From Myxococcus stipitatus (lineage in GTDB: Bacteria > Myxococcota > Myxococcia > Myxococcales > Myxococcaceae): DNA of 64,000 nucleotides. The notes under the pieces are model-generated. The model was given only the letters and a program-made list of their open reading frames with translations, was not told the origin of the DNA and did not search any database. A program made the translations under genes and the position numbers. Location: positions 5,206,001 through 5,270,000 of the forward strand of contig NZ_CP147913.1 in NCBI RefSeq assembly GCF_037414475.1, given 5' to 3'. Below, piece by piece: positions 29,221 to 37,648 of this stretch. Each line of letters starts with the position of its first letter. Within the stretch, counting starts at the first letter, position 1.

Positions 29221-29319
29221 GGAACTCCTGCGCGGTTGCCAGTGCATTCGGGTGGAGGCACAAGGCTCACGGCGCTCCATGGGCGGCTTCCGCCCCGGGC
29301 GCCGTTCCTTGGAGGGCAG

Positions 29320-31347
29320 ATGTCTCGCACGTGGAGCCTGGTCGCGGCCCTGTGGCTTTCGGCCTGTGGTACGCAGGATGTGGATTCCCCCTCAGTCGAG
29401 CAGCGTCCCGAGCAGCAGGCGCATCAGGAGTGGGAAGGGGAGCTGGAGGTCCGGGTGGTGGATTCGCCCACGATGGACAGCTCCTACGAGGAATACGTCC
29501 TCGTCGCCGGGGGCGAGCGCCGCCCGGTGGTGTTCCAGGGCAAGGCGCCCGAAGGGCTGCGCAGCGGCCTCAAGGTGAAGCTGCGCGGCGAGCAGGACGC
29601 GAGCAAGCTGGTGGCGCGCTCCGTGGAAGTGGACGGGGCCTCGAATCCCTCGCGGCAGCTGACAGGGGCCTGCGGAGTCACGGGGGTGCAACGCAGCCTG
29701 GTCATCATGGCGGCGTTCCCGGGCATGCCGATTCCGACGGTGACCCAGCAGGCCGTGCAGGACGCCTTCTTCTCCACCTCGCGCATCTCGCTCGCGGGGT
29801 ACTGGAACGAGGTCTCCGAGGGGCGCACCACGACCACTGGCAGCGTGGTGGGTTGGTACACGCTGGACCGCGCCTATACCTGCCAGGAGTCGGACGCGCT
29901 GCGCGAGGCCGCGATTCGCGCGGCGGACGCGGACGTGGACTTCACGCAGTTCGACCGCATCTTCATCATCCACCCGCGCCCTCAGGCCGGCTGTCACTAC
30001 GGGGGCCTGGGCACGCTGTCCTGTGGCCAGGTGCAGACGCAGGACGGCACCGTGTCGGCGTCGACGTCGTGGTTGCTCGCCGAGGCGTTCGCCAGCCACA
30101 CCAACGCGGTGAAGCTCATTGCCCACGAGGCGGGACACAACCTGTCGCTGGGCCACGCGCAGACGCGGGACCATGGCGCGGAGACGCTCGGGTACTTGAA
30201 CACCCTCGGGGTGATGAACGAATACGGCGACGACTTCTCGGCGATGGGGGACTCGAGCCTGGGCCACTACGCGGCGCCGCAGAAGGCGCGCATCGGCTGG
30301 TTGGCTCCGGCTTCCGTGGCGCAGGCGGATGGCGTGGGCGGGACGTTCACGATTGCGCCCGTGACGGCGGCCAGCGGCGTGAAGGCGCTCAAGGTGCGGC
30401 GGGGGCAGGGGAATGACGCGTGGCTGTGGCTGGAGTACCGCCGCCGCGTGGGGAGCTACGAGTCGACGCTGCCTTTGCTCGGCGGCGCGCTCGTCCATTA
30501 CGAGGACGCCTTCACGCGGGACACCTCGCACCTGCTCGACTTCACGCCGGGGACTCCGTCGTGGACGGACCCCGCGCTGCTCCCGGGGACGACGTGGAAT
30601 GACCCGTACAGCAACCTCTCCGTGACGGTGGTCTCCGCGACGTCCACCGCGCTCACGGTGACCATCCAGTACCGGCAGGCCGCATGTGTCCGCGCGGCCC
30701 CCGAGGTGGAGGTCCTCCCAATGGCGCCCACCGTGTGGCAGGGAGGCCGCCCCGAGGTGGAGCTCGTCATCCGCAACCGCGACTCGGTGGGCTGCGCGCC
30801 GAGCACCTTCCAGCTCGCGGCCATCGTCCCCACGGGCTGGGGCGCGGATGCGCTGCCCGCGCAGCGGACGCTCAACGCGGCCACCGCGACGTCGGAGTGG
30901 CTCCAGCTCTATGTCCCGTACTCGATGGCGTTCGGGACGTACACCACGGGCGTGGACGTCACGCGCGACGGGCACACGGTGCGCGGCACCGCGCCGATTG
31001 AAGTCGTCGAGCGCTGCACCCTGTCACCCCCGACGCTCACGCTCACCCCCGCGACGGTGACGGCGGCCCCGGGCTCGGCCGTCACCTGGACGGTGCATGT
31101 GACGAACAACGACTCCGCCTCATGCAACTGGGTCTGGTACGACTTCTACAGCGACGGCCCGGCGGGCTGGGACACCGAGTGGTCTGACTGGGGCGTGAAC
31201 CTGCCTCCGGGCGGTGACTTCACCTTCACGGTGACCAAGTACATCCCCCTCGCCGCGCAGGGCACTCACACGGTGGACGTGGACATCGTCCAGGAGGATG
31301 TGGGCCCGGTGGCGACCACCACCGCCACGGTCCACGTCGTTCAGTAG
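29320..31347 (+). CDS. Secreted zinc metalloprotease, gametolysin-like (M11), lipoprotein
   Basis: A 675-residue exported protease. The signal peptide ends in LWLSACG, a lipobox. After a propeptide-like region (about 20-120), the catalytic domain carries HEAGHNLSLGH (zinc ligands His269, His273, His279; base Glu270) and a Met-turn-like FSAMGD. These are typical of metzincins and closest in layout to peptidase M11. Two C-terminal beta-sandwich domains (about 450-560 and 570-675) resemble NEW3/COG1470-type Ig folds. GGAGGG precedes the ATG at 29320. A role in digesting prey or matrix protein is inferred from secretion. Confidence 0.85.
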   Translation: MSRTWSLVAALWLSACGTQDVDSPSVEQRPEQQAHQEWEGELEVRVVDSPTMDSSYEEYVLVAGGERRPVVFQGKAPEGLRSGLKVKLRGEQDASKLVARSVEVDGASNPSRQLTGACGVTGVQRSLVIMAAFPGMPIPTVTQQAVQDAFFSTSRISLAGYWNEVSEGRTTTTGSVVGWYTLDRAYTCQESDALREAAIRAADADVDFTQFDRIFIIHPRPQAGCHYGGLGTLSCGQVQTQDGTVSASTSWLLAEAFASHTNAVKLIAHEAGHNLSLGHAQTRDHGAETLGYLNTLGVMNEYGDDFSAMGDSSLGHYAAPQKARIGWLAPASVAQADGVGGTFTIAPVTAASGVKALKVRRGQGNDAWLWLEYRRRVGSYESTLPLLGGALVHYEDAFTRDTSHLLDFTPGTPSWTDPALLPGTTWNDPYSNLSVTVVSATSTALTVTIQYRQAACVRAAPEVEVLPMAPTVWQGGRPEVELVIRNRDSVGCAPSTFQLAAIVPTGWGADALPAQRTLNAATATSEWLQLYVPYSMAFGTYTTGVDVTRDGHTVRGTAPIEVVERCTLSPPTLTLTPATVTAAPGSAVTWTVHVTNNDSASCNWVWYDFYSDGPAGWDTEWSDWGVNLPPGGDFTFTVTKYIPLAAQGTHTVDVDIVQEDVGPVATTTATVHVVQ

Positions 31348-31362
31348 TCGAGGCACGGGGAG

Positions 31363-31395
31363 CCGGGACGCTCACGCGCCAAGCGAGCGTCCCGG
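31363..31395. terminator. Hairpin terminator after the protease
   Basis: An 11-base perfect stem (CCGGGACGCTC with GAGCGTCCCGG) and an 11-base loop lie 15 bases after the stop codon. There is no T tract. Confidence 0.7.
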
Positions 31396-31465
31396 CGAGC
31401 CGAGCGCTCGGACCCTGTCCAGCTTCACTTCGATGACCTCGACTCGGCACGCAAAGGAGCAATCC

Positions 31466-31975
31466 ATGTCCCGCTTCCAACGCATCACGCCGTTCTTCTG
31501 GTTCCCGGACCAGGCGCAGACGGAGGCCGCTGTCGCGCTCTACACGTCGGTCTTCCCCAACTCGCGCATCGTCACCACGACGCGCTACCTCGAGACGAAC
31601 GCCTCGGTGGGCCAACCCGCGGGGGCGCTCATGACCCTGGTGTTCGAGCTCGATGGCCAGGAGTTCGTGGCCCTCAACGGCGGTCCTCACTTCAAGTTCA
31701 CCGAGGCGCTGTCGTTGGTCGTGAACTGTGAATCACAGGCGGAGGTGGACCACTACTGGATGGAGCTGTCGGAGGGCGGTGACGAACGGGCCCAACAATG
31801 TGGCTGGCTCAAGGACCGCTTCGGTGTGTCGTGGCAGGTGGTGCCCACGGAGCTGATTCGGCTGCTCAGCGACTCGAATGCCGCGAAGGCGCGCCGCGTA
31901 ACGGAGGCGATGCTGAAGATGAAGAAGCTGGACCTCGACGCACTCCGTCGTGCCGCGAGTGAGTCCAAGCCCTAG
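31466..31975 (+). CDS. VOC-family protein (PhnB / 3-demethylubiquinone methyltransferase-like)
   Basis: A 169-residue cytoplasmic protein of the glyoxalase/VOC superfamily. It begins ITPFFWFPDQAQTEAAVALY and contains VFPNSRI, LVFELDGQEFVALNGGPHF and GWLKDRFGVSWQVVP, all characteristic of the PhnB-like subgroup often annotated as 3-demethylubiquinone-9 3-methyltransferase. No SAM-binding motif is present, so that name should not be read as a proven activity. AAAGGAGC precedes the ATG. It appears to be a single-gene unit. Confidence 0.87.
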   Translation: MSRFQRITPFFWFPDQAQTEAAVALYTSVFPNSRIVTTTRYLETNASVGQPAGALMTLVFELDGQEFVALNGGPHFKFTEALSLVVNCESQAEVDHYWMELSEGGDERAQQCGWLKDRFGVSWQVVPTELIRLLSDSNAAKARRVTEAMLKMKKLDLDALRRAASESKP

Positions 31976-32076
31976 TGGCTGATTAAGAATGTTTTCATCG
32001 ATGATCTCGTTTTGCTTGGTGATGCTAGGATTGACTCCACCGGGGGCCGAGTGAATGCCCGGTGGAGGGTGCACAC

Positions 32077-32355
32077 GTGCGGAGCAGGAACATCTTGGGT
32101 GGGATGCTGTTCGCGGGTTTGCTTGCAGTGGGCTGTGGCGGAACCGAGCAGGGCATGGACGAGCAGGCCTTGCTCGACACGCGCGAGGACGCGCAGATGT
32201 TCTGCAGTACGAACGCGCTGGAGATCGCCTACTACTCCGACGCCACGTACACGACGATGGTGGGATATCTCTCCTGTGGTTGTTACGAGACGGCCTGGCT
32301 GAGCGGGCGCAGGACCCTGTACTCGGTGACGGAGTACTCCCAGGCGTGTAACTGA
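32077..32355 (+). CDS. Small Cys-containing lipoprotein (DUF6289-like)
   Basis: A 92-residue protein with GTG start (32077), preceded by GGAGGG. The signal peptide ends in LLAVGCGG, a good lipobox. The mature part has Cys residues in MFCST, LSCGC and QAC, plus the element AYYSDATYTTMVGYLSCG. That pattern resembles the small secreted DUF6289-type proteins; I am moderately sure of this. The function is unknown. A surface location follows from the lipobox. Upstream (31980-32040) is AT-rich and probably holds the promoter. Confidence 0.7.
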   Translation: MRSRNILGGMLFAGLLAVGCGGTEQGMDEQALLDTREDAQMFCSTNALEIAYYSDATYTTMVGYLSCGCYETAWLSGRRTLYSVTEYSQACN

Positions 32356-32379
32356 GACAGCCCCGTTGACGGGACTGGA

Positions 32380-32407
32380 CCCGGCGCTTTCCGTGGGAGG
32401 CGCCGGG
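32380..32407. terminator. Hairpin after the small lipoprotein
   Basis: An 8-base stem (CCCGGCGC with GCGCCGGG) and a 12-base loop lie 25 bases after the stop. It sits before the convergent methyltransferase gene and may act in both directions. Confidence 0.6.
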
Positions 32408-32452
32408 GTGCCTTGGGGTGTCTGGCTTTGAGTCGCGAGCGGGTGTGCTCGC

Positions 32453-33265
32453 CTAACGGATGCCAGCGGTGAGATACGCCTGGAAGTGGATGGCTTGTGG
32501 GCCATCGCCCAGGGTGGCGCGAATCTTCTCTGTCAGGGCCTGGTGGAGCGCGGGCCACGCCTCGCCCATGGCCTTCGCCAACAAGACGATGGGCGCGGTC
32601 GAGCGCACCATGACATCCACCATCGCGACGGTGGAGGGGTACTCGGCGGAGGCGCTGACCTGGTGCACGGCCACCTGGCTGAAGCCAGCGGAGGACATCT
32701 CCTGCTCGCAGGTCTCCGGGTCCGACAGCGGCATCTTCCCATCGCGAGGACCTCCGCTGCCGCCCATGAGCTCCGCGAGGCTCTGGAAGAAGACGTTGAT
32801 GCTCCGCGAGTTCTGCATGGGCTGCCAACTGGACACGACGGCGCGTCCACCTGGACGCAGCACGCGGTACAGCTCACGGAAGCCGCGCGGGCGGTCCGGG
32901 AAGAACATCAGGCCGAACATCGAGTAGGCCGCGTCGAAGGACTTCTCCGCCAGCTCCAAGGCCATGCCATCGCCGATGCGCGTGTCGATGTTCAATCCCT
33001 CCTTCGCGGCGCGCTCGCGCAGGAAGGCAATCATCTGGGGCGAGAAGTCCACCGCCGTCACCTGGACGCCCAGGCGTGCCGCGAGCAGCGAGAGCGTGCC
33101 CGGACCCGCCGCCACGTCCACCACGCGATGGCCCGCCCCGGCGCCCGTGCGTGACAGCGCATCCCTCGCGAAGGTCTCGAACACGGGGAGCAGCTCGCGA
33201 ACGTACTCGGGTGCGACGAGGTCCCAGGGCTCGGGAGCGGCGAGGGGCGAGGCGGTCGACGACAT
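32453..33265 (-). CDS. SAM-dependent class I methyltransferase
   Basis: A 270-residue cytoplasmic methyltransferase. Motif I is VVDVAAGPGTLSLLAA, motif II contains VTAVDFSPQMIAFLRE, and the post-motif region has FDAAYSMFGLMFFPDR and LYRVLRPGGRAVVSSW, as in UbiE-like Methyltransf_11 enzymes. The first 40 residues (EPWDLVAPEYVRELLPVFE) match the start of that family. The ATG at 33265 is chosen over a longer open frame because it gives the normal family length. The substrate is unknown and no biosynthetic partner is adjacent. Confidence 0.87.
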   Translation of the reverse strand: MSSTASPLAAPEPWDLVAPEYVRELLPVFETFARDALSRTGAGAGHRVVDVAAGPGTLSLLAARLGVQVTAVDFSPQMIAFLRERAAKEGLNIDTRIGDGMALELAEKSFDAAYSMFGLMFFPDRPRGFRELYRVLRPGGRAVVSSWQPMQNSRSINVFFQSLAELMGGSGGPRDGKMPLSDPETCEQEMSSAGFSQVAVHQVSASAEYPSTVAMVDVMVRSTAPIVLLAKAMGEAWPALHQALTEKIRATLGDGPQAIHFQAYLTAGIR

Positions 33266-33429
33266 GGGGGCGGGCTCCAGGTGAGCGCGGTGACAGCGCG
33301 GAGGGGGAGGATACCCGCTCGCGATGTGTCCGGTTCGCGAGAATCCGCGCGGTGCCAGACCTTGTACCGCGTGGGAATTTCGAGGATGGATGTCATGGAC
33401 CAAGGAAGAATCCCTGGGGGTGTCTGTCC

Positions 33430-34656
33430 ATGAAGGTGCTGCTCCGCTTCGCGGGAGTCCTGGGTGTCGTGGTGGGCCTCCAGCTCTTCGCGTGTATCGA
33501 CGTTGATGGCGCGGTCACCGGGTTCTGCGCCGACAAGCCCGAGGCCCTGGGGTGCTCCGATGGAGGCGCCGACGCGGGCGACGGCGGCACCGGCGAGATT
33601 CCGGATGGTGGATATGAACCGCCAGGATGGAAGGAGGGGCCCGACATGGATACCCCTCGCGCGGGCCACACCGCGACGAAGCTGAGCGACGGCTCGGTGC
33701 TGGTGGTGGGCGGAGAGCAGAGCGCCGGGCAGCCTGTCGCGGGGGTGGAGCTCTACCTTCCCAAGGAGAATCGCTGGAAGCTCACGGGTTCGCTGAAGAC
33801 GGCACGCGCGGACCACACCGCCACGCTCTTGTCGGGCGACCGGGTGCTGGTCGTGGGCGGACGAGGGCCGAACGGGCTCGACCTGTCCAGCGCGGAGATA
33901 TTCGACCCGGTCTCCAAGACGTGGTCTCCCGCGGGGACAATGCCCTCCGGAGCCCGGGCCAGCCATGCCGCGGCCCTGCTGCCCTCGGGCGAGGTCCTGG
34001 TGGCCGGGGGCGGGATGGGCGCCATGATGGGGAACTCGGACCTCTACTCGCCCGGCAGTGGCACCTGGCGGAGCGCGGGTTCGCTCAAGGACCTTCGCAA
34101 CACGCTGACGCTCACCGTGGTGAATGGGAAGGCGGTGGCGATTGGAGGGTTCAACAGCTTCGGCGCGCTGGCCACCGCGGAGCAGTACGACCCGCCGCCG
34201 TCCGGCACGGGCTGGAGCGCTCTTCCGGGGCAGATGGCGGAGCGGCGCAATGGTCATGCGGCGACCCCGCTGCTCTCCGGAAAGGTCCTCGTCACCGGCT
34301 CGCGCGTGGGCTCCAATCCCGCGCAGGTCAGCGCGGCCGTGGAGCTGCTCGACATGGCGGGGCCGTCCTGGTCGACGCAGCCGAGCCTGAAGGAGGCGCG
34401 CTTCGGCCACACCGCCACGGAGCTGATGTCCGGGCAGGTGCTCGTCACCGGCGGATGGAAGGACGACCACCAGACACCGCGCGCCTCCGCCGAGCTCTAC
34501 CTGCCCGGCGGTGGCTGGACGCTCATCGCGCCGATGTCCACGGCCCGGGCCTTCCATACGGCTACGCGCCTGGACTCGGGCGCGGTGCTCATCGTCGGAG
34601 GGGTGACGTCCACGGGCATGGTGCGGAGCACCGAGAGGTACGTGCCCGAGCGCTGA
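33430..34656 (+). CDS. Kelch-like propeller lipoprotein
   Basis: A 408-residue exported protein. A signal peptide ends in LQLFACID, with the Cys as a possible lipid site, and a short Gly/Asp linker follows. At least six repeats of about 50-55 residues then occur, each with the pattern GHTAT-L-SG-VLVVGG followed by AELY-P---W (for example GHTATKLSDGSVLVVGG and DHTATLLSGDRVLVVGG). These are kelch/galactose-oxidase-type blades. No enzyme residues are seen. Myxobacterial genomes carry many such proteins; a surface binding role is likely. Confidence 0.83.
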   Translation: MKVLLRFAGVLGVVVGLQLFACIDVDGAVTGFCADKPEALGCSDGGADAGDGGTGEIPDGGYEPPGWKEGPDMDTPRAGHTATKLSDGSVLVVGGEQSAGQPVAGVELYLPKENRWKLTGSLKTARADHTATLLSGDRVLVVGGRGPNGLDLSSAEIFDPVSKTWSPAGTMPSGARASHAAALLPSGEVLVAGGGMGAMMGNSDLYSPGSGTWRSAGSLKDLRNTLTLTVVNGKAVAIGGFNSFGALATAEQYDPPPSGTGWSALPGQMAERRNGHAATPLLSGKVLVTGSRVGSNPAQVSAAVELLDMAGPSWSTQPSLKEARFGHTATELMSGQVLVTGGWKDDHQTPRASAELYLPGGGWTLIAPMSTARAFHTATRLDSGAVLIVGGVTSTGMVRSTERYVPER

Positions 34657-34661
34657 ACCGC

Positions 34662-34690
34662 CCTCGGCGATGTTCGCGGGAGCGCCGAGG
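34662..34690. terminator. Bidirectional hairpin terminator
   Basis: An 8-base perfect stem (CCTCGGCG with CGCCGAGG) lies between the kelch-like gene and the convergent hydrolase gene. Confidence 0.6.
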
Positions 34691-34746
34691 CATGACCGAG
34701 GCAAGCGCCGGGCGCCATGTGCCGCCCGGCTTCGCGCCTCGCGCGG

Positions 34747-36240
34747 TCAAGGCGTCGCCGCGCTCTTGCCGAAGTCCGCGCCGCGAAGCTTCATGGCGCA
34801 GTCCAGGGGGAGTGGCCCCTTGGGGTCGCGCAGGAACGCCTGGGTGATTTGCAGGCCGCACAGGTTGAACGACGCGGCGTGGCTGTGGCCGCGGAACTCC
34901 ACGTAGCGCGCCTCGGGCATGGACTCGAGCAACTGGCGCCCCCACTCCGGAGGCGTGTCCGGGTCGAACTCCCCGGCGAAGACGAGCACGGGCACGGTGC
35001 TCTTCACGGCGGTGTTCTCCTCGGCGGGCACGGGGGCGACGTTCCAGGCGCGGCAGGTCTCCACCGACGCCGTTCCTTCGTCCGTGCCTCCCAGCCCCAT
35101 GGCGGGCGAGCGCTGCGCGGTGATGCGCGCCGGGTCTTCGAACGGAATCTCCTCCGAACACCAGACCGACAGCCGCAGGCCCCACGTCATGGTGGACGGG
35201 CCCTGGCTGTCCTCCACCAGCGGCGTCAGCTCCGAGTAGTCGCCCGCCGCCGCCCGGCTGATGACGCGGGGGATGAGGGGAATCCGCTGAGGGTCGTGCA
35301 TCGCCGAGTAGAGGGCGTCGACCACCTGGGCTCCTCGCACCTCCACGGGCCGGCCTTTCGTCACGGACTCCTTCCGCACGAGCGGCAGGGGCTTGCGGTC
35401 CGCCGCGGCGACGAGCTGGCTGAAGCGCTTGCGCAGGTCGGGATGCGCGGCGCCGCACTCCCGGTCGATGGCGCACCCGTCGAAGACGAGATTGAGCGAG
35501 CGCCACACATTCATGGCGGCGACCTCGTCGAAGGTCACTTCCGGCGGCAGCACGGAGTCCAGGATGAGTGAGCGCACACCGGCGGGGTGCCTGCGCAGCA
35601 CCGTGAGCATCAGCCGCGTGCTGTACGAGAGACCCTGGAGGTTCATCGTCCGGTAGCCGAGCGCCTCGCGGAGCGCGTCGAGGTCGTCGGCGGTGGCGGA
35701 CGTCGTGTAGCCATCCAGGTCCACCCCCGCCGCCGTCAGCGTCGCGCGGCAGCGACGGGCCGCCTCGGTCATGGCCTCCCGCGCCTTCTGTCCCCGCAGC
35801 CGGCCCGCGGCCACCTCCCCTTTGAGGGCGTTGATGTCCGGGCACTCGAGCGCGGGCCGCGCCATCCTCCCGCCCCGAGGCTCGATGACGACCATGTCCC
35901 GCTCGTCGAGCAGGGGGTTCTTCCGGCCCGAGCGCAGCCGCTCGAGGGCGCTGACGCCTGGGCCCCCGGGCATGAAGAGCACCGGGTCCGGGGCGGGATG
36001 CTCCGCGCGGCTGCGCAGCCTCATGACCGGGAGGCGGATGTCGCGGCTGTCCTTCCGGGCCCGGTTCTCGGGGACGACCAGCACGCCGCAGTCGATGCGC
36101 TCACTCGGGTCGACGGTGTCCGGGCAGGGCGTGGGCTCGAACCGGGGCACCGCGGTCGACGGCGGCGGGGGAGTGGCCGAGGCTGGCGCGGCGAACAAGA
36201 GGGACCAGCCCGCGACGAAGGCGGTGAGGCTCGAGGACAT
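34747..36240 (-). CDS. Secreted alpha/beta hydrolase, tripeptidyl-aminopeptidase (S33/TAP) type
   Basis: A 497-residue exported hydrolase with a signal peptide (FVAGWSLLFAAPASA). The fold is that of TAP-like S33 peptidases: an oxyanion region at PVLFMPGGPGVSALE, a nucleophile elbow at NLQGLSYSTRL, the acid in FAGEFDPDTPPEWG and the histidine in RGHSHAASF. The elbow is Gly-Leu-Ser-Tyr-Ser, where the family normally has Gly at the last position (GxSYG), which could change activity. Cysteine pairs in the lid region fit secretion. The LysR gene is divergent and a likely regulator. Confidence 0.85.
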   Translation of the reverse strand: MSSSLTAFVAGWSLLFAAPASATPPPPSTAVPRFEPTPCPDTVDPSERIDCGVLVVPENRARKDSRDIRLPVMRLRSRAEHPAPDPVLFMPGGPGVSALERLRSGRKNPLLDERDMVVIEPRGGRMARPALECPDINALKGEVAAGRLRGQKAREAMTEAARRCRATLTAAGVDLDGYTTSATADDLDALREALGYRTMNLQGLSYSTRLMLTVLRRHPAGVRSLILDSVLPPEVTFDEVAAMNVWRSLNLVFDGCAIDRECGAAHPDLRKRFSQLVAAADRKPLPLVRKESVTKGRPVEVRGAQVVDALYSAMHDPQRIPLIPRVISRAAAGDYSELTPLVEDSQGPSTMTWGLRLSVWCSEEIPFEDPARITAQRSPAMGLGGTDEGTASVETCRAWNVAPVPAEENTAVKSTVPVLVFAGEFDPDTPPEWGRQLLESMPEARYVEFRGHSHAASFNLCGLQITQAFLRDPKGPLPLDCAMKLRGADFGKSAATP

Positions 36241-36305
36241 GCGGGAGGATAGACCCGGTCGTCGAGGTGTCGTCCAATACCGAAACTCCAGCCTGTGATA
36301 ACGAA

Positions 36306-37214
36306 GTGATCTCACCCACGCTCGATGCCCGTCGCCTGACTTGTTTCATCGCCGTCGCGGAGACGCTGCACTTCCGCAAGGCCGCCGAGCGGCTGCGCCT
36401 GGCGCAACCCGCGCTCAGCCAGCAGATTCGCCGCCTGGAGGAAGAGCTGGGCTGCCAGTTGTTGCGCAGGGACCGCAGGCGCGTGGAGCTCACGCCCGCG
36501 GGCCGCACGCTGCTGGAGGCGGGGCGGCGCGCGCTCGCCCAGTTGTCACATGCCGCCGAAGCGGCGCAGCGCACCGCGGCGGGACAGGCGTCGCTCTTGC
36601 GAGTGGGGTTCCTGAGCCCCGCGGCCTTCGCGCTCGTTCCCGACGTCTTGAGCCGGCTGCGCGCCGAACACCCGGAGGTCCACCTGATGCTGCGCGAGGC
36701 GGACAGCACCACGCTGCTGGAGGAGGTCCGCCTGGGGCTGCTCGACGTGGCGTTCGTTCGCGGCCCCATCACCGCGGCGGGCGTGCGCATCGACGCGCTC
36801 CACCGCGAGCCGCTCGTGCTGGTGTTGCCCTCCAGCCACCGCCTCGCGAAGCGCCAGCGCGTCCCGCTCGCGCGCCTCGCCGACGAGCCCTTCATCGGCT
36901 TTCCGCGAGAGACCGCGCCGTCGTTGCACGATGCGATGACGGGGCTGTGTCTGGAGGCGGGCTTCGCTCCCTCGTTCGTCTCGGAAGCGGGGGAGTGGTA
37001 CACGATTGTCAGCCTGGTGGCCGCCGGGCTCGGGTGCGCCATCCTTCCGGAGTCCGTGCGCACCTTCACGCGCGAGGGCGCCGTCTATCGCGCCGTCGAG
37101 GGGCCTTCGAGGCACGTGGAGCTCGCCATCGCCAGGGGCCCCGTGCCGCCGGGTCCCGCCCTGCGCGCCTGCCTGCGAATCGTCTCCGACCTGACCTCCG
37201 TGGACCTCGCCTGA
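36306..37214 (+). CDS. LysR-family transcriptional regulator
   Basis: A LysR regulator of about 302 residues. The N-terminal winged helix reads LTCFIAVAETLHFRKAAERL followed by QPALSQQIRRLEEELG, the standard family signature. The substrate-binding domain starts at LLRVGFLSPAA. GTG 36306 gives the usual spacing to the helix-turn-helix; GTG 36267 is also open. It is divergent from the TAP-like hydrolase, with only 65 bases between starts, the classic arrangement of a LysR gene and its target. The inducer is unknown. Confidence 0.87.
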   Translation: MISPTLDARRLTCFIAVAETLHFRKAAERLRLAQPALSQQIRRLEEELGCQLLRRDRRRVELTPAGRTLLEAGRRALAQLSHAAEAAQRTAAGQASLLRVGFLSPAAFALVPDVLSRLRAEHPEVHLMLREADSTTLLEEVRLGLLDVAFVRGPITAAGVRIDALHREPLVLVLPSSHRLAKRQRVPLARLADEPFIGFPRETAPSLHDAMTGLCLEAGFAPSFVSEAGEWYTIVSLVAAGLGCAILPESVRTFTREGAVYRAVEGPSRHVELAIARGPVPPGPALRACLRIVSDLTSVDLA

Positions 37215-37387
37215 CCGGAGAGAATTCCGCGCGAAATCCGAAACATGAGCCACCGGACATCCCCGGGTGTCTTGGATTTGTAGCCCCCCGGTGGTCCTCC
37301 CCGTTGTTGCTGTGAAGTTGTTGTCAGCTTGAAAAACATCGAGGGCGGGCGGAAACGCCCGCTCTCATTCGCGCTGGAGCTCACATC

Positions 37388-37642
37388 ATGCGTCGTCTCG
37401 TCGTGTTGGTGGCGTCCCTCGGGCTGTCCGCGTGTGGCGCGGGTGTGGAGTCCCCTGAAGCCGAGCCGCGAGGTGTCTCGGAGACGGAGCAGTCCCTCTG
37501 CACCGGGAACGCGTGGGAATGTTTCTGTGGCGGTTACAAGACGCAGACCACCTGTAACGAGGCCAGCTCGCCCAATGGCTGGCATTGCTACTGGCAGTCG
37601 GCGACGCTGGCCGCGGGTCGCTGCTCGCCGACGTACGAGTAG
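37388..37642 (+). CDS. Small Cys-rich lipoprotein
   Basis: An 84-residue protein with a lipoprotein signal (VASLGLSACGAG) and a short Glu-rich spacer. Six Cys residues lie in the last 40 residues: SLCTG, ECFCGG, TCNE, WHCYW and RCSP, a pattern of disulfide-stabilised secreted peptides. The start is supported by GGAG nine bases upstream. I do not recognise the family. It resembles other small Cys-rich lipoproteins in this window in layout but not in sequence. It is convergent with a histidine kinase six bases away. Confidence 0.72.
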   Translation: MRRLVVLVASLGLSACGAGVESPEAEPRGVSETEQSLCTGNAWECFCGGYKTQTTCNEASSPNGWHCYWQSATLAAGRCSPTYE

Positions 37643-37648
37643 GCGCGC

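Larger units (their letters stand above)
28745..29319. other. Intergenic region with regulator remnant and inverted repeat
   Basis: This 575-base gap between the divergent cheW and protease genes must contain both promoters. Apart from the TetR remnant and the inverted repeat listed separately, I see nothing coding. The end of a short plus-strand frame near 29130-29163 (RRMVGGLGLWEQTST) looks protein-like but has no credible beginning. Confidence 0.5.
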
